This document shows positions 19,745 to 32,765 of a DNA stretch of 43,500 nt, one piece after another. A model generated the notes under the pieces. It was not told where the DNA came from. It saw nothing but the letters and a program-made list of their open reading frames with translations, and ran no database searches. The stretch covers positions 15,409,651 through 15,453,150 of the forward strand of contig NC_135563.1 in the NCBI RefSeq assembly GCF_964340395.1, written 5' to 3'. The translations under genes and the position numbers were made by a program. This DNA is from Glandiceps talaboti (taxonomy: Eukaryota > Hemichordata > Enteropneusta > Spengelidae). The number at the start of each line of letters is the position of its first letter. Within the stretch, counting starts at the first letter, position 1.

Positions 19745-20410
19745 AAAGTGCAGCAGAAACACTGCAAGCATCATGAGTATACAAATACCCCTGAGTACCC
19801 ACATTGACTGGCACTCATGAATTAGCAGAAAACACAGCAAGCATCATGGGTATAAAAAATACCCTGAGTACCCACACTGACTGACACTCATGAATGAGCA
19901 GAAAACACAGCAAGCATCATGGGTACAAAACCCCTAAGTACCCACACTGACTGGCACTCACGACTCAGCAGAAAACACAGCAAGCATCATGGGTACAAAA
20001 CCCCTGAGTACCCACACTGACTGGCACTCAAGAATGAGCAGAAAACACAGCAAGCATCATGGGTACAAAACCCCTGAGTACCCACACTGACTGGCACTCA
20101 CGACTCAGCAGAAAACACAGCAAGCATCATGGGTACAAAACCCCTGAGTACCCACACTGACTGGCACTCACGACTCAGCAGAAAACACAGCAAGCATCAT
20201 GGGTACAAAACCCCTGAGTACCCACACTGACTGGCACTCACGACTCAGCAGAAAACGCAGCAAGCATCATGGGTACAAAATCCCTGAGTACCCACACTGA
20301 CTGGCACTCACGACTCAGCAGAAAACGCAACAAGCATCATGGGTACAAAATCCCTGAGTACCCACACTGACTGGCACTCACGACTCAGCAGAAAACGCAG
20401 CAAGCAGAAG
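19745..20410. repeat. 70-bp minisatellite, ~9 full copies
   Basis: CAAGCATCATGGGTAC-like starts occur at 19764, 19838, 19911 and then every 70 bp to 20331, ending in a partial copy at 20401. Left copies are 73-74 bp and diverged; central copies are nearly identical; the last three share GAAAACGCA and the last two TCCCTGAG variants. Each unit holds GGGTAC and GTACCC as a small inverted repeat and CACTGACTGGCACTCA. Confidence 0.97.
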
Positions 20411-23400
20411 TGCATATTTACCCTGAGTAGCCACACTTAAGTGCTCACGAATCATGGGATTAAGTTTTTATTGCATACTTATCCAAAACAGAAAATTCAT
20501 TGAGGAACGAAAACTGCATGCATTCACAGGATTTTAAATGGACGACATGAGAACTCTTTTCATATAATTGTTGTACTACACTGCCAATACTTAAGAGAAT
20601 TCCATATATATGCACGTGCCCCAGTGTAACTAATTATGGCATTGTTGTATATATCAAAATCTAAGTTTATATTCACATGTACTTCGTGTTTTCGAGAAAA
20701 ATACTGATTTCACTGTCTTGACCCTTGTCTTGCATTGAACATTCCATCACACCTACACATATTTTACTCCTACGGAAATTGTATATTTTGTACGATATTA
20801 CTGCTAGAGGTGATGTGGTTTGTGTCCCCCTACATTTCTCATCAATCTAAATTCAGTGATATTAAAAAGATTCATTTTTCCAAAGATGATTTTTTTTTCA
20901 TTATGAAAACATCTATTTCAATGTAGGGAAGACAATACTGACAACTCCCTAGATTAAAGCTTCTTTCACAACTCGTCCAAATTCCTGATCCTCTTATTTT
21001 TCGTTTTCATTTCATGATACTCAAACTGCGAAGTAAATAAAATATATTTTTATTAGGTTACTATTACAAACTGTAACACATGTTGATGAGTGATGACTGC
21101 AACCAGACAACTTAATCACATACATGTCATCGATCAGTTTTTTTTTTCACTTATATTTCTATGCTACCGATACTCTGTCACAGCCTGCGTCTGACCTCTT
21201 CAAAAACTTATCCATTTCATATGTGCCACTGCATGTCAATTTAGACCAATTTCTGATTAGGAAACGGTGGCAACTATTTTCCATATGCTCTAATATGTCA
21301 AAGTTACATTGAAAAGTTACCTATTTATCCTACGAATTGGATGCAGAATTTGATAATGAGGAAAACACTTTTACACACGGTATCATTATTTCAAAGATAT
21401 GTAACTACAAATCCAGTATTTTGATCCTTGAATAACTAGCATAATCCATTTACTATGCATGCCATCATATTCTGACCTAGCTTCATTAAAAAATACATGA
21501 ATTCATGATTTCAGGAAATCTGATATTCTATTTACCAGTTTTGCAATGTACTACAGATGATACATGTACACTAAACCTCTGATACTATTTTTTTTCCTAC
21601 TTCTTTTTACATAACATTTTGTGTTTGATGATATCATAATGACATTGATATGAACAGTCTGTAGTAATAACTGAGGATAAAATGGCTAGTACATCCAAAT
21701 AATTGTGTAGATAGATGTACTTTTTGAAAACCCACAGTTGTTCGAAACATAGTAAGACTTTGGGCTTGTCCTACAGATGATAACTTGTATGGACACTGTG
21801 TTCACCAAGTCACATATACAAATTATGATATCATAAAATTTCTTTACCAATTTGTAAAAAATTAGCACATTTTCTATTTTGGCCCAATAGGGACAAACTA
21901 TAAATTCTTAACTTTCACACAGAAACTATTAAAAATAAAGGGTTTGTACATCCTGTCCACTAGAAACTTTCATAGCAGACAATTTGATCATACAAGAATA
22001 CACTTTTTCTACAAAGTGATATTATGTATTAAAAGACGATATACATATAGAGATTAAGGTTTTATCCATCTGTAAAAACAAAATGATGAAATACAAAATA
22101 TTAAAAAAAACACCTTTTTTTTACATTCCAGGATCTCTAGATGGCCTTATTCAACATTTTTCAGTTACCTGTGTACCTCACGGTATTTGAAGGTTTGTTG
22201 AATATAAAATTTGACTACATGTATCTTGATTTTACAGTCAGAGCATAAAAACCTTGGGAGGAAGCTATCACTGAGTTTACAAGTGATTTCAAATACTGTT
22301 CTACAAGTACACACGATTCTGTTCCATAATTGGTCATAAATTGGTTTGAAGAGTGTATTTCAGTAACAGGTACTCAGCTGGTTGTCAAAGCCAATCAACA
22401 CTTCCCAGGCAGTAAATCAACCTCTCTGACATTTCCCCAGAAACTAATCAAGACTATATGGAATAATCCCATTCCATGGCAGTCTTTAATAGTCACAACT
22501 AGTAATGAGTCGCTGGAAATAAATAGTGAATATTCCACTTGACAACTTTTGGACATATGTAGTTGACATAAATTTGGCAATATTAATACAAAAATTAAGA
22601 AATAGGACATAACTATTAAAATAGGTAGTCCTTTCATAACTGAATTTCAATCAGATACTTATATATTACTTTGAAATTCTTACTCCAAAGTTGACACTAG
22701 GAGTCCTAGAGTAGTAATCATTTTAGATTTTTGATAAATAAAACAACTTTACAAATTAGTCTTTGTCTACATTAAATTTCCTGAAAAATAAACTCTGTAA
22801 TATTAAATGACTCTGTTCTCTGATTATGTACATGGAGGACACATTCACTCAGAAAGAAACAATGGGTTCTCCAGTGATTGGGGGAATCTACATCTCTATT
22901 CAGATGGCTATGATGAAAGGTGCATGCACGTTTCTCAAAGGATCTAACCATCAACTCCATTAACTTTGTTCTCATAGGATCTGAACTAAGCTGGCTTTCT
23001 TCTAAAGCTAATGATACAATTTGTAGGAAAGAATTTAAAGGATAGGGCTTTGCACGCTGGCACTCAAAAACAACTATGGTGGCAGGAAATGTCATGTTTC
23101 AACACTTGTAGTTTTAAAAAATTGGAAATGGATACCCTTGTGTGAGGTGAAAGTATTCTAGACTACACCTACGTGTGATTGAGAGATTGCAATTACATCT
23201 CGAGTGATGCATCCCCAGAAGACATCTTTTAGATAGCTGAAACCTTAATACTGTACCGACAAAGTGTGAACTTGGCATTTCGGTAAACAGTATCAATTTA
23301 CATGTATCATATAGATACATCTGTATATTCTTGCTGTGTACATGACAGGGAATTACACTGAGAGAGTTTGTACAAGTACAAAATTGAGTTTAATTCAGTT

Positions 23401-24989
23401 GGACATTTTGTGCTCTGGCTTTGTATTTCACAGGTAAACTTCATTCAAACATTGCACAACAATCAGACATGGTGCTATGAATACATATAAGCCTCATTCT
23501 GCATTCTGTGTTTGATTCAATTTTATTAACTCACATGGGAAAATATATGCATGGACATCATGACTAAATAATAAATAACTTTGCACTAACGACCATATAA
23601 GGATTAAAATGCTAAGGCAAGAAAAACAGTTATCTTGCAGAACTACAGAAAAAAGTTGGTCCTGAACACAAGTATGGTCCCATGTACTCATAAAGTAGAA
23701 CTTATTGTGTTTATAGTGTTGATTCTGAGCGCAAGCTCTCTGAGCCCCTATGTTCCGCTCTCTCATATATCCAATAGTTGTAGTAGCTTGTCCAGTCCAG
23801 ATTACATGTAGTATGTTTCGTTTATATTATATTATATTTCATGTGTTGAGAGTCCAGGAAACTATCATGGCAATTCTTAAAATTGTTCACCATGTAGCAC
23901 TGACATAGCATTGAACTTACATGTACATGTAATAGTAGTATGTGTGAATGTGTATTTCAAACACTGGGCTTTAAAATTTCCCGACTTTAAAGGCTTGCAC
24001 CCTAGACACCATAATATAACCCATAATATTCCTTGATATACCCATAATAGAACCAGCCCTTTTACAGAACCATGCATAATTTTCAAATGGTAATTAAGCC
24101 CAGTAAAAATGATAAGAAACGTGCTTCTTTTCTGAAAATAAGGTGCTTACTCATGCATGTAATGAGTATCTTGATGCTCCATATTAGACTTTGTGTTTCA
24201 TAGGGATACATTTGCGTCATAAAAAAGTATCTAATTCAAAATGATTTATAAAGAAAGATATACCATCCATCAATAGATACCGGAAAGATTGCCTGTCACA
24301 AATTCACACTGTCAATTTCATATCTTTTGTAATTTCCCAACTGGAACAGGTCAGCATGGATATGACATTTATACATTCATTATTTCTGTTACCATGACAT
24401 TTTTCGAACATGCTACTTACAGCATTTCCTTCATTGCTTTATTAACGATGGTGTAAATTTTACATGAATATAGATTTACACCCCAAGACTAAGTAGCATT
24501 AGGGTGTGCAATTACAGCGATAAAATATAATTCCTCTGGACAGTAGATTTTCACACCTGAAGAGACTAGAATGTATGCTGTCCATTTGCAAAACAGTGTT
24601 CTGTGAAGTATGAAATGGAAATGACTAACATGTGTTTTGACATTTAGGTATTTTCTACATTGAGATTTATGAGTTTACTCTGAAACAAACTCATCAATCA
24701 CGCGCCATCTATTTTTTATCAGTGTGCTGCATAGTGTGATATGAACTTATTATTTTATAAACTTTATCTTTTAAATGCATGAATTACTTGTACTGTAGAA
24801 ATTGATATATTGTAAATACCACAGACTACAGAGTCATTAAACCATGAATTGTATGACTGTTAACCATCTCACATGCAAGCAAATGTACGTGTTATTGTGA
24901 GACAAGCTTGAGGGATAGACAAAATGCTGGCAGCCAGCAAAACCAACCGGCTATTCCACAATTTGTTTTAAAATTCTTTGTTTCAACCA
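20411..24989. other. Long stretch with no recognised gene
   Basis: AT-rich, with T-runs and scattered short open frames. The longest non-repetitive one is 107 codons on the minus strand (23095-22772); it has a plausible composition (SLALEESQLSSDPMRTKLME) but no domain I know. No tandem array or RNA gene seen. Confidence 0.5.
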
Positions 24990-25385
24990 GTATATTTAAT
25001 AATAATAAATAATAATAATAATGTTTGTTTTTATATAGTGCTTTTCCATTCAGTCTGGGTGCTCAAAGCACTTTACAATTATTACCTCTGGCTTGGATCT
25101 ATAGTAGCACAATGGCCCTTTATACTTCTTCCAATCACTGGGGAGCATACAATCCATTGCAGCCTTTATGAGCACATAGGATTAAAGCATTCACATTGCA
25201 GCCTCTATCCTACCAGGTTGCAAATTATACAGCTGGGTTGACTGAGACACAGTCATGGTTCAAATCTTGCCCAAGGACTTTAGCCACTCAGAAACAAACG
25301 GCATCAATGAGGCTCGAACCTGCAACCTGCAGATTCCAAGCCAGCCACTCTAACCAGTCACCCATCATGACTACCTTGGTGGACA
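24990..25385 (-). mobile_element. tRNA-derived SINE with (ATT)n tail
   Basis: Read on the minus strand, it begins near 25385 with a tRNA-like head. An A-box-like TGGTTAGAGTGGC (25356-25344) precedes a B box GGTTCGAGCC (25320-25311). Then comes a body with CTCAGTCAACCCAGC, CCTGGTAGGATAG, GGATTGTATGCTCCCCAG and GTAAAGTGCTTTGAGCACCC, and it ends in ATATAAAAACAAAC and an (ATT)n tail (about 25022-24990). Length and layout fit a pol III tRNA-type SINE. The body recurs in RhoBTB intron 4. Exact ends and target duplications are not clear. Confidence 0.85.
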
Positions 25386-28300
25386 GACTTGTGGGATTGT
25401 TCATCAATATTTACCACCTACTGTTCACTGACTGGCTACTTTTAAAATTAGCTACATCCCTGGAGGGACAAAATAGCAACAAATCACATATGGTCATGCA
25501 GCTATAGAGCTTGAACAAAACACAGAATGATAAAACTTTACAATGCAATAAATCAAGAGTATAATATTATGACAGACATGTGATTTTAAAGAGTTTTTAA
25601 AGGTTAAATTAAACGCCTACATAAAAGTCCATTATCCAAAGTATGATGTAAATAAGCCATAACAATGTCAAATTGATGTATGGCCATAATTCATGTAAAC
25701 ATTCCATTAAATGCTGAACAGAACAATAACTGTAAAAACATAATTCATCGAAAAGTGTATTTTGAGAATATTGGTAAATAAGCAGTCAATATTGGAATAA
25801 TGATATTTCATTTAATACAAAAATCCTTGATGTAATTACTCTAGAATCAAAACATATTACAATAATAATATGGTAATGGAAGTCATAATATTAATATCAA
25901 ACAGATTATATGAAGATTAAGTAGACCTTCAATATTGAAACAGTAATCTTTTTTATTATTTGTAGAATGATTTTAGTAAATCATAAAGTTATAAAGTCAA
26001 AATTTACAGCAATAATTGCTAACAACCATGGCATATCTGTAGTAGCAATTCAATGGAAGTATTTATCACTGGTTCTTTCATAGACCCTACACGAAAGTAT
26101 GGTTGTCTTATCAAGGACAGACAAATCATGAATATTAATGAGGTATACTGAGGTCATAGGTCACAATGGTGACATATTCTATGAAAAGTACTGTCTGGCT
26201 CTTTATGCATTTAAGGCATATAGGTGAAAGTTCTTACTTGGATATTTATTGGATTTGAAAACTAGTTAACATTTGTATAGAAGTACGTCAGAATGGTGCC
26301 CTATAAGTAACTCAGCTGAGACTGTCTGCTTGTAGTATATATAATAAAAACCAAATTGCAAACCTTTATGTAGGCACATGTAACTGTAGAATGTACATAT
26401 AATAGGTTCTGTAATTTGCACAGATCTTTTGACTGTCTAGTCTGTTTACATCGCCATCTGTAATTATGCTTCACTGTCTCAGTAACCGTTTATAATATGC
26501 TATCAACAGCAACCAATTGATTTGGTTTGAAAATTACATGCTCAAACTGACTGGTTTGAAAAAACGCACTCAAACTGATTGGTGACGGAATTGAGGAGTT
26601 ATAACATATACATGTATGTCAGTTAATTGACTATGTTCAAATGAAGTCAATATGTGTAAATGTGTCCTCATTGAGATGGGTACAAGAGTGACATAATTTA
26701 CATATACGCATATATCATGTAAATATGCTGATAACTGTAATTGGATGTGTGGTTAAATTAATTGTTTGCCATTACTAGCATTGTGAGCAGTTTAAATTTG
26801 ACAGAAAAGCAAACTCACAGATTGTGATGTAAACAGGCTATTGACTGTCTATTAAACTGCTATCATCAATTTCAAAGACGGAATTTACAAAAATACCATG
26901 AATCGTAACTGGCAATTCATGATCTGAGGACAAAGTTTTAGACGCTTGAACCACACGAATATAATACTATACAGAAGGCTAAAATTAACAAATGACAAGA
27001 TAAATAACTGTTGTTGTATAAAAGGCCACTGTCTGTGTGAATCCTACCTGTGAACATCTTTTGAGAGACTACATTTACTAAAATATATGTACATTGTATG
27101 CATTACATTATACTTTGAGTTGAGTTGCTGCAGTCAAAGAGAAATAATCTTCAGTTTATACATTGTTTGGAGGTAATTTTAGCTATAAATCAAAACTATA
27201 TCATTTATTTACTGAAATATACTAACCATCACTTGCTATTAGCAGATTTCAAACTTGGTGTTATTATATACAAATGTAAATAATACATGTAGGTGATTCA
27301 ATGACACAATTTATTGTACATATACTAAAATGTACATTTTACCAACTCAATAGGTGTGCTAAGAACGCCAAAAGACAATTCTTAATACTGTCAAAGACAT
27401 GCATCAATATCGATACAAGGACTAGTCTATGGTTTTTGTAAAATATTTTCACCTATGTGAAAAATTTTATAAACCCAGCTTGCAACACATTGAAGACATG
27501 ACTACTCGTAAAAAAATATACGTTATATATAAATAAGTATAAGTATATACAAACCTTCTATGCACTTCACTACTTCTGTCAAGTAGCTCAGATAGCTCTT
27601 GAGAAATAGTCAGTTAGAATAAACCCTCCTTGAACTCATATATGAACAAATCAGTCTGATCAGTTTGACTTCAATGAAGATACTGATTTTTGACTATGCC
27701 GATACGCATAAATCTGTATTCAGAGACCCAATCATGACCCTTTTGTTAGCATTAATGTGATAATTCACGTAGCTCACTGACGCTGGTTATACAGATGATC
27801 CCGACAGAAGTATTCAAAGATTATCAGATGATGCTACTTGAGTGAACAATGAAAAATGGGGACGTCATCAGATTAAGTGGTCTGTGGAATTCTAGAAAGA
27901 TGTCTGTTGACACGTACGACAATGAGATCACCTGGCTAGGAGGAAGTCTGTTGACACATACATGTACTACAATGACATCACTTATATCTTACCTGGCTGT
28001 AAAAAGCGGTACCTCAACACAAACTACCATAGATACATGTATCAGTTGTGTTGTGTTGTGTTGTACTTAACACAGGTACATGTATCCATGTGAGTCTCTA
28101 CCAGGACACAAGAATGTGGTTCATAAGCCCACTTTATGAGAATATATTATATTTTCACAAGCTATTCTAATAAACTTTTTTTGTTGTGGGTCCACTGAAT
28201 TGATAAAAACCTTTCTTTACTATATGAGAAAGAGGCATATCAAATTTTGGTGCATCACAAGAAATCGATGTGTCGGTGGCCTGTTGTCAAGGCAAGGTAT

Positions 28301-29540
28301 ATAACTTACAAATGTATAAGGCAATTTAGACATACATTCATATGTAACTTTAATACATGATTTAAATATGTCTTTTAGTTGTACTAATCCTTCCACTAGT
28401 ATGGGTAAAGTTGTGTGCCTCATGGGACAAGTACAATTGCTCACTGCTCAGTAACTATAGTTACAACACATAAACCACAACTTGTGCTTGAATTAATTGC
28501 TTTTAATTTCATTTTTTCTCTGATTTTGAGTTTTTATCATAATTTTGATAAATTATTCAGATTTACTTATACCATGTAATTTATTTCTGAACTCCTCATT
28601 GTTTTTCACTCTGATGATGAAGACACTGATGAACATTTATTCATGATCACATGGGGGTGGGGAAGCTGATTTTGTAGACCCCTATTTACATGTATATATC
28701 TATGACTGTCTAAGCTATTTTCAATGTGTACATGTACATACAATCTAATTTTTCCAGTTCAGTGCATTACCCAGGTAATGCCAATATACAATTTCCTTTC
28801 TCAGTACTCAATTTCACATGAAAATCAAAACAACTAGCGAGTTTCTATTAACCTAGAAGTAGACGGGTGATTTCCACTTTTCATCGTATATTCTGACAAG
28901 ACAATCCAACGTATGAAAATTTCATTTCTATTTGACCTTGTAACCTATAGTACCAGGTAGCATTTGAATGAAATTGAACTTTATTTTACCAACTTTTGGG
29001 TTTTTAAATGAATCTGTTCGGTGTGTAACTTTCAGATTTCATAATACAGTGATGATTTTTAATCAAATTAAGGCTTTTAACAAACTTGTACTTTCAGGAT
29101 TTGCGATTCTGTGGTTTTAATCAATTTTGATTTTTCTGTTTGTAGACTGGCCTAGCTACTATTAGGGTTTCTGATTCATTGATTCATCAACTTAATAATC
29201 AATTCTTGGGTTTTTCAATGAACTTGTTTGCTGTCCAATTTTTTTTAAAGAGCTTACAACTTGTATTTGAGCTGAACACGTAGTTTCGGCTTCAGTGGAC
29301 ACTAAATGATGGTGGGCATTGGTACGTGAATGGTACGTGATTTTTTTTACATCAACTATCACATTGAACAATGATTCGATCTAAAATATTACTGTAAAAT
29401 CATTACCTTGAACAAACATGTGAAATTGTTCTTCCTGTCAACTGGGCTACAAACATTTGCGGGTATGTAAACTGCGATTTGAATAGTAGAATGTAGTATA
29501 CTTTTATGTTTACAGCATTATACAAACATATAATACAATA
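25386..29540. other. Long stretch with no recognised gene
   Basis: AT-rich. Contains small imperfect duplications (about 26520-26585, TTGGTTTGAAAA type; about 27895-28000, GTCTGTTGACAC type). Only short open frames, none recognisable. Confidence 0.5.
26151..26163 (+). promoter_or_regulatory. Perfect DR1 motif
   Basis: AGGTCATAGGTCA, two perfect half-sites one base apart, with no surrounding tandem repeat. Possible nuclear receptor site; may be coincidence. Confidence 0.3.
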
Positions 29541-29928
29541 GTCTAGTTCCTGATGGACCGTATTCTGTACTACGTTATCTTCATACTATATCTTCTAGTC
29601 AATCCCATTACTCTCGCACAGAATTCAGTTCTCCCCCTACAGCATTCATATAGACATGATGATGTCATCGCGTCCCCACGTGATTTAAGTTTAAACAGAC
29701 TGGAGGTGGAGTCCTGGTTGGACATTTACATATCATATCAGTCCTAGAATTTAGAAACATGAGAACGATGACAACAGCCTGTCAATTTGTGATGGATTAC
29801 TACTGACATGTGCCATTCATGCCTCGCCCACCATGGGGTTGAACCACAATTAATGCCTTGAGTCACAGGCTTGACTAGACGGTATAGTACGAAACGTAGT
29901 ATGGAATACGGTCCATCGGGAACTAGAC
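29541..29928. mobile_element. 388-bp MITE-like element with ~70-bp TIRs
   Basis: The left end GTCTAGTTCCTGATGGACCG and the right end, read inverted as GTCTAGTTCCCGATGGACCG, match and continue as imperfect terminal repeats for about 70 bp (through GTATTC, TACTACGTT, CTAGTCAA). The element is flanked on both sides by TA, which fits a TA target duplication of the Tc1/mariner type. It has no transposase; a 64-codon frame inside (29553-29747) is incidental. The two TIRs have diverged, so the insertion is not recent. Confidence 0.85.
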
Positions 29929-31023
29929 TATATTTACAGTAGCTTGTTTACCCTATTTAGTTATGTTACATCGCTAGCTCTCATACCTCAAACCGCTTGA
30001 TAATTATTACCGCTATGAAGTTGATAGTTATGATTTGAAAATATGTGCCAAATAACCTGATTAGTCGGAGTGCGTAGTGCCAACAACCATGACAACGTTA
30101 TTCAAATGAAGGCATTATGTAAATGTGCAAGTGGTGATTTACATGTAATCATGTACATTTAACATATGGGTGTTTCACAACGGCTTTTGGGGGTGTGACT
30201 AACAAACTGTCTTAATGGTAATCATGATAAGCTGTGGATACAACAGATAGGAGGTGAGCTAACAATGTATAGCATAACTGCGCAGTAAACAGGTTAAGAT
30301 TACGGTAATAAAATTAGGTAAATTGTTCATGTATTTATTCAATCATTTATACATAAAATTACAGACAATCCCAAGTTTAACAATCAGCAACATTTGAATG
30401 CTAATATAGTCTAGGTTTTTGAAGCCAAAAGTCATTGTTTTGGAAAATATAAACATTATATTATGATATAAACAAACATCAAGTAACTATGTATCATGAG
30501 CTTTCTGGAAAATAAAAATTTTATTGGTATACATTGTGTTTAGATTTCAAAATGAGTGAATCATGAATCTTAATATTCCAGATATTTTTTTGAGATGATC
30601 TGGCCTTCAAAATTCAGACATTGAGTAAAATTGACACATTACATACAATGTACATATTCCTGTTGAGTAGATAACAATATGGATGGCTTAATATCCATGC
30701 ATGGAATTCAACACTGTGAGAGCTTTAATACCTTATTTCTTGATGAGATGGCTTTGAAATATGCAGAGGTTCATAGAATACTATTTGACAGTTTAAAGGT
30801 GACATATTTTTACCACGATCTTTACTGGCTTTTCAAGTTTTTTCAAATTTTTTAAATAATTGTCATAAAGCAAAGAACAGCAATGGTATACAAGACTGTG
30901 TGCAACCATATATAATGCTTGCTATTTACATATTGTGAAATTTGTAGTAAACATTCCTCCAGACGTATCAATCGCATTTTCAACAATGCAATAATAAACA
31001 ATGTTAGAAGCTTAATTCACACC

Positions 31024-31443
31024 TCTTGAAACAAAATGGCAGCACAACGCTGAGGTCAGCTGTTAGAATAGAAAGAGGCTCCTCACTTTTAACAGTATTT
31101 ACTTCCCATAATGCCTTGCAACATGTACATATCTTGAAACTAAATGGCAGCACAATGCTGAGGTCAGCTGTTAGAATAGAAAGAGGCTCCTAACATTTAA
31201 CAGTATTTACTTCCCATAATGCCTTGCAACATGTACATATCTTGAAACTAAATGGCAGCACAATGCTGAGGTCAGCTGTTAGAATAGAAAGAGGCTCCTC
31301 ACATTTAACAGTATTTACTTCCCATAATGCCTTGCAACATGTACATATCTTGAAACAAAATGGCAGCACAATGCTGAGGTCAGCTGTTAGATTAGAAAGA
31401 GGCTCCTCACATTTAACAGTATTTACTTCCCATAATGCCTGGT
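31024..31443. repeat. 108-bp tandem repeat, 4 copies
   Basis: CTTGAAACAAAATGGCAGCA-type starts at 31024, 31133, 31241 and 31349, each with GCTGAGGTCAGCTGTTAGA, GAAAGAGGCTCCT and TTCCCATAATGCC. Copies are highly similar. The 108-bp period is a multiple of three, so an open frame runs through the last copies (31224-31469) as a 36-residue protein repeat. I regard that as a by-product. Confidence 0.96.
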
Positions 31444-32364
31444 ACCAGTGTACAGCAGGCTACTTCTAAAGTCAGATTTGCCAATTTTATGTCTATTTTC
31501 AACATGCAATTGATTAAAGTAACTTTTCTGAATCCCCAAAAGCTCCTACGCAAACAGAAATGCAGCTATTAGATAAAATCAATCTCGCCTTTAAATATTT
31601 TCCAAACCAATTTTGTTAAATACCCAGCAGCACCTAAGTCAGGATCTCCACCACAATTTCCGTATTTCTAATTTGTATTTTCTCACAAATTATGACCTTT
31701 TCATACATGTATAGGTAGTTATGTTTTATTTGCTGCAGGTTACCACGGTAATAGTGAATACAAATGACAATATTGGTTAGGGCTGTATAACATCGTGATA
31801 AAGTACATGCCCAGAGAAATAAAAAGAGAACAGGGAAGTCATCAGTGATGGAGAACTAAATTATTCTGTCTTATCCCTGAAGACGTTGTACTTTAAACAT
31901 TTAAGGGTTTGTCCATATGACCTCTTGACCTCCACACCTAAAGTACTGGTGTTGTACATCATGAGCTACCTAACCACTGAAATTGACACAATTCAATCAT
32001 CAACATTTCCATAGAGATCCACCAACACTGTTATCATTATAAACCAGATCCATCTATGCTTCGTATTGTGGCAAATCTAAATGAACTCATGCAAGTTTAC
32101 AAAATTATTCATGACAGTTGTCCACTTTCCTTTGCTTTTGTATTTCAGAACTTAGGATATGTTTCGTATGTCTTTTTTCATGCTAATGTTACTAGGTGTG
32201 CAAGGCAAATAAATGCATAAATGATATATTACTTACGAATTTTGGTTGAATATACAGAACACTTATGATTTGAACCTCAGGGAGAAATGGAAGTTAAACA
32301 TGAAACCCTCCTACATATACTCAAACTGTCATACTCTGTCATGTATGGGACACTGGTCTACAAC

Positions 32365-32398
32365 ACCCCCCCCCCCCCCTTCCCACCACCCCCTCCCC
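32365..32398. repeat. Poly-C tract
   Basis: About 15 consecutive C residues followed by further C-rich sequence ending near 32398. Confidence 0.95.
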
Positions 32399-32478
32399 AT
32401 ATATGAAAATTTCAGAATCACATTACATGTTATAAAGTATATTTTGGTTGTGTATGTTATATATAAAAGGAACTTTAT

Positions 32479-32765
32479 AATACAAAATATCTTGTGGCGT
32501 ACGTGTTCCAGGGCACCTACTACACATTGTATACATTCTAATATTTACATGCCAAGCCTTGCCAGTCAACACCTGTACCATGAAGCTGGTATCGCTATAG
32601 CTGAGTTACAGGAACTTTAAATGCAAAAATATCAAGACAATCTTTCAACGCAAAATTCCTTGTATGGTACCTGTGTTCCATGGTTACCACTGAGTACTAT
32701 TTACTATATACATGCTATCATTTACAAGTCATGCCTTGCCAGCTGACATCTGTACTGGAAAGCTG
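32479..32765. repeat. Diverged ~165-bp duplication
   Basis: Two segments share ATCTTGTGGCGTACGTGTTCC / TTCCTTGTATGGTACCTGTG-like starts, ATTTACATGCCAAGCCTTGC / ATTTACAAGTCATGCCTTGC and a GAAGCTG / GAAAGCTGC end. Confidence 0.6.

Noticed and set aside
19745-20410. Regular 70-bp array considered as a CRISPR-like array
   Set aside because: Whole units repeat with no unique spacers, and the context is a eukaryotic genome; it is a minisatellite.
22772-23095. 107-codon minus-strand frame with some protein-like composition
   Set aside because: No family recognised and no splice or start context; retained only as a note in the description of the gene-free stretch.
25311-25356. Possible tRNA gene from A and B box motifs
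   Set aside because: No cloverleaf could be completed and the sequence continues into a SINE body with an ATT tail, so this is a SINE promoter.
29553-29747. 64-codon frame starting with a signal-peptide-like hydrophobic stretch
   Set aside because: It sits inside the MITE and starts within its left TIR, so the hydrophobic start is most likely coincidental.
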